From: Solirubrobacter phytolaccae
GTDB lineage: Bacteria > Actinomycetota > Thermoleophilia > Solirubrobacterales > Solirubrobacteraceae
Length of the DNA: 64,000 bases
Reading direction: 5' to 3'
Assembly: GCF_027587195.1 (NCBI RefSeq)
Contig: NZ_JAPDDP010000014.1
Span: 1-64,000 of the forward strand
Shown: positions 59,839-64,000 of the stretch, piece by piece
Position numbering within the stretch: position 1 is the stretch's first letter
Layout: every line of letters begins with the position of its first letter
Made by a program: the position numbers and the translations under genes
The notes under the pieces: generated by a model
Database searches by the model: none
The model's input: the letters and a program-made list of their open reading frames with translations, nothing else
Told to the model about the DNA's origin: nothing

Positions 59839-60723
59839 CTACGGCGAGCCTGGCGAATGCGTAGGGCTTCGCCTGGCGGTCTCGATCTCGGAGATGAACT
59901 GGCGCAGGTCGTCAGCGGCGATGCTGACGTCGTCCGTGTAGAAGGCGATGTCGGCGGCCATGGCGGCGAACCCGGTTGGCCAGGAGAGGTGCACGGTGAC
60001 CTGAGGCGGCCAGATGTGCTTGTCTCGCAGCTCGAAGATCTCGATGCACGCTTCACGGACCGCAAACCAACCGCCATCCTCGATGAGCTCTCTGAGGAGC
60101 TGAAGATCGATCAGGTCGCGGAAGCGGTCGTTCTCACGGCCGTCGGTGTAGATCTCTGTGCAGGCGTGGATCTTCTGGGCGATCTGGTAGCGCACAGACA
60201 CACACGCGATTCGCTCGGGGCCCTCGATCTGCACAGGGTCAAGTGGGCGCGCGGCGACGCGGTCGATCTCTTGGCCGGCCTGCCCTTCGGCGGGCGCTAC
60301 TTCGAGCTGCACGGTGCCCCATGGCTTGCCCTTATAGGAGAGTTTGATGTCCATGCGCATCGCGTGGGTGTCGCGAATGGGCTCGGGTTCTGTTCGCTGA
60401 AGCTGAAAGCCGCCCCAGTCCTCGGCGAGCGCGCGATCAAGCGCGTCTAGCATGCCTTCAGCGCGGTCGCGGAACGCTGCGTCGTAGTCCTTGGACGCGC
60501 GTGCATTGACTCCCAGCCGTAGCTCCATCGCAGCGCCGCCCTTGAGCGTGAACAGCGGTTCGCCGTCCTCGTCGCGTACCCGGTCCAGTACAGCGCTGAT
60601 GATGTGGGTATTGACCCAGCGCTGGTAGCGGCCGGCGGGCAGGCTGGCCTCGGCCGCCGCGACGTTGGCCAGTCGCTGCAGGTGAGAGAGGTTTCCCGGC
60701 GGTTTGCGGGGCTTGGCGCTCAC
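59839..60723 (-). CDS. abiEii: AbiEii-type nucleotidyltransferase toxin
   Basis: 294-aa toxin of a type IV toxin-antitoxin/abortive-infection pair. Nucleotidyltransferase motifs: LKGGAAMELRLG, ASKDYDAAF (metal-binding DxD-like), KLSYKGKPWGTVQLEV and QIAQKIHACTE, with DLIDL later. In characterised AbiE systems the toxin is a nucleotidyltransferase acting on RNA substrates and halting growth. Starts with a 4-base overlap (ATGA) with the antitoxin stop, as usual. Base composition is slightly less GC-rich than the neighbours (by eye), consistent with transfer. Confidence 0.88.
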   Translation of the reverse strand: MSAKPRKPPGNLSHLQRLANVAAAEASLPAGRYQRWVNTHIISAVLDRVRDEDGEPLFTLKGGAAMELRLGVNARASKDYDAAFRDRAEGMLDALDRALAEDWGGFQLQRTEPEPIRDTHAMRMDIKLSYKGKPWGTVQLEVAPAEGQAGQEIDRVAARPLDPVQIEGPERIACVSVRYQIAQKIHACTEIYTDGRENDRFRDLIDLQLLRELIEDGGWFAVREACIEIFELRDKHIWPPQVTVHLSWPTGFAAMAADIAFYTDDVSIAADDLRQFISEIETARRSPTHSPGSP

Positions 60724-61319
60724 CCGTCGACCGCCGACGGGGCATCGGCGTTGCGCTGCGCTCGAAGCTCGACAGCCTGCCCGATAGTGAGTCTGCCGGT
60801 ACGGCGGGCGGTGTCAATCGCCTGCTCAAGCAGGTTCCATCCGACGTGCTGTTCGATGCCTCCGAGGATGGCACGGCGGACTGTCACGATCGGAAGGCCT
60901 TGATGCCAGGTCATGTCCTGTGCTGGTAGCTCCTCGCGATGCACGCGCAACACGTCTGGTGGCGTACGGGTCGTGCGGAACTTTCGCGGAACGGTGATAT
61001 CGATGTGGCTGGGATTGATGTCGCAGAGCGCGTGGAGATCCAGCGCGGTGGCGTGGCTGAGCACACCTCGAACCTCAAGTGGCCACAACGTCGCTTCCGT
61101 GTACTGGTCGAGCGGGCTGGCCGGAATGTCCCGGAACCGGAAGACGCCGCGGCTGACGTGCATCAGGGTTCCGCGCTCCTTCATCTTCGGCAGACGGTCT
61201 GGGTGTACACCCAGATCCTCCGCGTCGCGCGTCGTGATGTAACCGAACTGCTCGGCAGCGAGCTCACGCAAAAGGGTGTAGAGCTGTCCTGGCATCGACG
61301 AGCGCGATTTTAAGGTCAT
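60720..61319 (-). CDS. abiEi: AbiEi-type antitoxin and autorepressor
   Basis: 199 aa. N-terminal winged HTH (FGYITTRDAEDLGVHPDRLPKMKERG) followed by the AbiEi C-terminal antitoxin domain (GVLSHATALDLHALCDINPSHIDITVP). It neutralises the toxin without direct binding in studied cases and represses its own promoter. ATG 61319 lies within one half of an operator palindrome; ATG 61295 is a possible later start. Two operator copies lie upstream. Confidence 0.88.
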   Translation of the reverse strand: MTLKSRSSMPGQLYTLLRELAAEQFGYITTRDAEDLGVHPDRLPKMKERGTLMHVSRGVFRFRDIPASPLDQYTEATLWPLEVRGVLSHATALDLHALCDINPSHIDITVPRKFRTTRTPPDVLRVHREELPAQDMTWHQGLPIVTVRRAILGGIEQHVGWNLLEQAIDTARRTGRLTIGQAVELRAQRNADAPSAVDG

Positions 61320-61405
61320 TTCGACCTAGAACTCGCAGCGCCCACAATACCGCGCGATTCGCAATCTTGCGCGACTTCTAGGTCATTGCGACCTAGAAGT
61401 CGCAG
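61304..61405. promoter_or_regulatory. Paired operator palindromes of the abiE promoter
   Basis: GCGACTTCTAGGTC (61371-61384) and GACCTAGAAGTCGC (61390-61403) are a perfect 14-bp inverted repeat with a 5-base centre. A second, imperfect copy (61304-61317 and 61323-61336) covers the antitoxin start. The 25-base units at 61314-61338 and 61381-61405 match at 23 positions. A TATTGT box (minus strand, 61344-61349) lies between. Characterised AbiEi proteins bind two such inverted repeats cooperatively. Confidence 0.85.
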
Positions 61406-61472
61406 TTTGATACTGACTGGACGGCGGCGGCATGCTTGCGCGCTGTCCTCCAAACCCGTTACGCTCCGTCGT

Positions 61473-61486
61473 GGCAAACGCTTTCC
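61473..61486. promoter_or_regulatory. LacI-family-like operator before the second sugar operon
   Basis: GGCAAACGCTTTCC matches the palindrome GGAAAGCGCTTTCC at 12 of 14 positions on its other strand, with the central CG typical of LacI/CcpA operators. It lies 12 bases before the GTG start. No LacI gene is in the window. Confidence 0.5.
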
Positions 61487-61498
61487 GTGAGGAGACCA

Positions 61499-62650
61499 GT
61501 GGGACAGCGCGTCGTCGGAATCATCATGAACGGGGTCACCGGCCGGATGGGGATGAACCAACATCTCATCCGCTCGATCCTCGCCATCCGCGAGCAGGGC
61601 GGCCTGCCGATCGGCGGCGGGGACGTCATCTGGCCCGAGCCGCTGCTCGTCGGCCGCAGCGAGGGCAAGCTCGCCGCGCTGGCGGCGCAACACGGGCTCG
61701 AGCGCTGGTCGACGGACCTCGGCGCGGCGCTGGCCGATCCCGCATACGAGGTCTACTTCGACGCGCAGCTGACGTCCGCGCGGCCGCCGGCGGTCGAGCA
61801 GGCGATCGCGGCGGGCAAGCACATCTACTGCGAGAAGCCGGTCACGCCGGACGTCGAGACCGCGCTCGCGCTCGGACGGGCCGCGCGCGCCGCGGGCGTG
61901 AAGGCCGGCGTCGTCCAGGACAAGCTCTTCCTGCCCGGGCTGCTGAAGCTCCGCCGGCTCGTCGAGTCGGGGTACTTCGGCCGGATCATCGCCGCGCGCG
62001 GGGAGTTCGGCTACTGGGTCTATCCCGGCCCGGACCCGGTGCCGCAGCGCCCGTCGTGGAACTACCGCCGCGAGGACGGCGGCGGGATCATCAGCGACAT
62101 GTTCGCCCACTGGCGCTACGTGCTCGACAACGTGTTCGGGCCCGTGCGCTCCGTGCTGGCGACCGGCGCGACGCACATCCCGACGCGCATCGGCGAGGAC
62201 GGGCAGCCCTACGAGGCGACGGCCGAGGACGCGGCGTACGCGATCTTCGAGTTCGATGGTGGGCTCGTCGTGCAGATGAACTCGTCCTGGTGCGTGCGCG
62301 TGAACCGCGACGAGCTGTTCGAGCTGCAGGTCGACGGCACCGAGGGCAGCGCCGTGGCGGGCCTGCGCGGGTGCAAGGTCCAGCCCGCGATTGCGACGCC
62401 CAAGTCGGTCTGGAACCCCGACCTGCCCGACCCCGTCGCCCACCGCGAGGCGTGGCTGGAGGTGCCCGCCACCGAGCCGCCCGAGAACGGCTTCAAGCTC
62501 CAATGGGAGGCGTTCCTGCGCCACGTCGTGCTCGACGAGCCGTTCCCGTGGGACTTCGTGGAGGGCGCGCGCGGCGTGCAGCTCTACGAGCTGGCGGAGC
62601 AGTCGTGGCGCGAGCGGCGGTGGATCGACGTGCCGGAGCTGACGTTGTGA
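61499..62650 (+). CDS. Gfo/Idh/MocA-family oxidoreductase (second sugar operon)
   Basis: 383 aa from GTG 61499, which has GAGGAG 4 bases upstream; the frame is open earlier. Rossmann start VVGIIMNGVTGRMGMNQHLIRSI, family signature YCEKPVTPD, and a C-terminal domain with ISDMFAHWRYVLDNVFG carrying the usual His. NAD(P)-dependent oxidation or reduction of a sugar-like ring. It overlaps the DUF993 gene by four bases. It is only distantly similar to the oxidoreductase at 33127, so the two serve different substrates. Confidence 0.87.
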   Translation: MGQRVVGIIMNGVTGRMGMNQHLIRSILAIREQGGLPIGGGDVIWPEPLLVGRSEGKLAALAAQHGLERWSTDLGAALADPAYEVYFDAQLTSARPPAVEQAIAAGKHIYCEKPVTPDVETALALGRAARAAGVKAGVVQDKLFLPGLLKLRRLVESGYFGRIIAARGEFGYWVYPGPDPVPQRPSWNYRREDGGGIISDMFAHWRYVLDNVFGPVRSVLATGATHIPTRIGEDGQPYEATAEDAAYAIFEFDGGLVVQMNSSWCVRVNRDELFELQVDGTEGSAVAGLRGCKVQPAIATPKSVWNPDLPDPVAHREAWLEVPATEPPENGFKLQWEAFLRHVVLDEPFPWDFVEGARGVQLYELAEQSWRERRWIDVPELTL

Positions 62651-63780
62651 AGTTGCCGCGCGCGGACGGCTCGCTGGCGGAGTACACGCCGACGCTGCGC
62701 GAGCCGCTGCCGGTGTACGGAACGGAGCCGCGCTCGCGCGTGTGCTTCGCCGCCGCGCACGTGGTCGCCGACCCCCTGGCCGACGGCGACCCGACCGGCC
62801 CGGCGCGGCTGGACTGGGAGGCCACGCTGGCCTTCCGGCGGCACCTGTGGGCGCACGGGCTGCGCGTCGCCGAGGCGATGGACACGGCACAGCGCGGCAT
62901 GGGGCTGGACTGGGCGGCGACGCAGGAGCTGATCCGGCGGTCGGTCGCCGAGGCCGTGGCCGTCGGCGGCAAGCTCGCGTGCGGCGCGGGCACGGACCAG
63001 CTGAGCGGCCCGGCGACGCTGGCGCAGGTGCGCGCGGCCTACGAGGAGCAGCTCGCGTTCATCGAGGGCGAGGGCGCGCCGGTGATCCTGATGGCCTCGC
63101 GCGCGCTCGCGGCGGCGGCCGAAGGCCCCGACGACTATCGCTCCGTCTACGGGCACCTGCTCGCGCAGGCCTCGTCGCCGGTGATCCTGCACTGGCTCGG
63201 GGACATGTTCGACCCGCTGCTGGCCGGCTACTGGGGCTCGCGCGATCTGGGCGAGGCCGCGGACGTCGTGCTCGACATCATCGCGGCGCACACCGACAAG
63301 GTCGACGGGATCAAGGTCTCGCTGCTGGACGCGGACAAGGAGATCGCGCTGCGCGAGCGCCTGCCGGACGGCGTGCGCATGTACACCGGCGACGACTTCA
63401 ACTACCCGTCGCTGATCAAGAGCGGCAGCGACGCCCTGCTCGGCATCTTCGACGCGATCGCCCCGGTGGCCGCCGCGGCGATGCACGCGCTCGACGACGG
63501 CGACGAGGCGCGCTACGACGCGTTGCTCGCGCCGACCGTCCCGCTCTCGCGCCACATCTTCAAAACGCCCACGCCCTACTACAAGACCGGCGTCGTCTTC
63601 CTCGCCTACCTCAACGGCCACCAGGACCACTTCCGGATGGTGGGCGGGCTCGAGAGCGGGCGCTCCGTCGTGCACCTGTCCGAGCTGTTCGTGCTCGCCG
63701 ACGAGGCCGGCCTGCTGCGTGAGCCGGACCTCGCGACCGCACGCATGGAGCTGGTGCTGGAGCTCGCGGGCGTGTCATGA
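62647..63780 (+). CDS. DUF993-family (dihydrodipicolinate-synthase-like aldolase superfamily) protein
   Basis: 377 aa from a GTG overlapping the previous stop (GTGA). TIM-barrel of the DapA/aldolase type by its layout: RMYTGDDFNYPSLIKSGSDALLGIF near residue 250, with DGIKVSLLDAD before it, where the Lys is a candidate Schiff-base lysine. Family DUF993 is often beside Gfo/Idh and epimerase genes in actinomycetes, suggesting a retro-aldol step in an uncharacterised sugar pathway. Its stop overlaps the next gene by four bases. Confidence 0.82.
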   Translation: MKLPRADGSLAEYTPTLREPLPVYGTEPRSRVCFAAAHVVADPLADGDPTGPARLDWEATLAFRRHLWAHGLRVAEAMDTAQRGMGLDWAATQELIRRSVAEAVAVGGKLACGAGTDQLSGPATLAQVRAAYEEQLAFIEGEGAPVILMASRALAAAAEGPDDYRSVYGHLLAQASSPVILHWLGDMFDPLLAGYWGSRDLGEAADVVLDIIAAHTDKVDGIKVSLLDADKEIALRERLPDGVRMYTGDDFNYPSLIKSGSDALLGIFDAIAPVAAAAMHALDDGDEARYDALLAPTVPLSRHIFKTPTPYYKTGVVFLAYLNGHQDHFRMVGGLESGRSVVHLSELFVLADEAGLLREPDLATARMELVLELAGVS

Positions 63781-64000
63781 CGGGGCGGCTGTCGTTCAAC
63801 TCGATGACCGCCGACCGCTGGTCGCTGGCCGAGGTGATCGACGCCTGCGCCGAGCACGGCATCGGGTGGATCGGGCCGTGGCGGCACAAGCTCGCCGAGC
63901 TCGGCGTGGAGGAGGCGCGGCGGCGGATCGACGCGGCCGGGCTGAAGGTCTCCAGCCTCTGCCGCGGCGGCTTCTTCGCGGCGGAAGGCGCCGACGAGGA
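63777..64000 (+). CDS. Sugar phosphate isomerase/epimerase, 5' part only (cut by window end)
   Basis: ATG 63777 overlaps the DUF993 stop (ATGA). The visible 74 residues begin TGRLSFNSMTADRW and continue with LAEVIDACAEHGIGWIGPWR and ARRRIDAAGLKVSSLCRGGFF, the first two beta-alpha units of a xylose-isomerase-like TIM barrel. The metal ligands lie beyond the window. Third gene of the operon. Confidence 0.82.
   Translation, partial: MTGRLSFNSMTADRWSLAEVIDACAEHGIGWIGPWRHKLAELGVEEARRRIDAAGLKVSSLCRGGFFAAEGADE

Noticed and set aside
53589-60077. 2162-codon open frame on the minus strand
   Set aside because: Antisense shadow of giant gene B running into the AbiEii gene; no recognisable motifs and no start signal.

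Overview
The window is 64 kb of very GC-rich bacterial chromosome with tightly packed genes, many 4-base start/stop overlaps, GTG starts and long stop-free antisense frames. Abundant multidomain LuxR, TetR and c-di-GMP regulators, three ROK repressors, an actinobacterial-style LuxR ATPase regulator, MMPL and DUF993 genes, and giant secreted ThuA/PKD proteins point to a soil actinomycete. The best guess is Thermoleophilia, order Solirubrobacterales (Solirubrobacter or Conexibacter-like). This is inferred from gene style; no rRNA gene is present to confirm it. No phage, insertion sequence, integrase or CRISPR array was seen. No gap between genes exceeds about 190 bases.

Layout. 1-6.3 kb: a flavoprotein running in from the left edge, a PHP phosphoesterase, a membrane-anchored coiled-coil protein, a response regulator plus GGDEF/EAL protein, and a SurA-like foldase. 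6.35-10.3 kb: tRNA-Thr(CGT) with its terminator, a ZIP-like transporter, a TetR-GAF-PP2C fusion, a TM-helix channel protein and an anchored partner. 10.4-24.6 kb: a signalling block with a frameshifted GGDEF/HD-GYP protein, two LuxR-type regulators, a REC-HD-GYP-MerR fusion, a YetF pair, an SRPBCC/alcohol dehydrogenase/membrane protein operon, a large LuxR ATPase and a secreted alpha/beta hydrolase. 24.6-29.2 kb: a cyclopropane-fatty-acid-synthase-like enzyme under a striking palindromic start region, small genes, and an ECF sigma factor with a membrane partner. 29.2-39.9 kb: three tandem ROK repressors facing a six-gene sugar cassette (dehydrogenase, ABC ATPase, two permeases, binding lipoprotein, epimerase). 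39.9-43.0 kb: a cupredoxin / multicopper oxidase / cupredoxin operon. 43.2-45.7 kb: a small anchored protein and an MMPL exporter. 45.9-59.7 kb: two giant secreted paralogues (2562 and 2016 aa). 59.8-61.4 kb: an AbiE toxin-antitoxin pair with its operators. 61.5-64 kb: a second sugar operon (dehydrogenase, DUF993 aldolase-like protein, epimerase) cut by the right edge.

How it may work together. The right half reads as carbohydrate acquisition and oxidation: ROK and LacI-type control, two intracellular oxidoreductase/epimerase cassettes, and outside the cell two giant proteins joining ThuA, a PQQ-type sugar dehydrogenase-like propeller, carbohydrate-binding-like modules and a type-1 copper domain nested inside an Ig-like repeat. 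A dedicated multicopper oxidase with two cupredoxins lies next door. The most interesting hypothesis here is an extracellular sugar-to-copper-to-oxygen electron route. The domain and ligand pattern is directly visible; the pathway is inference.
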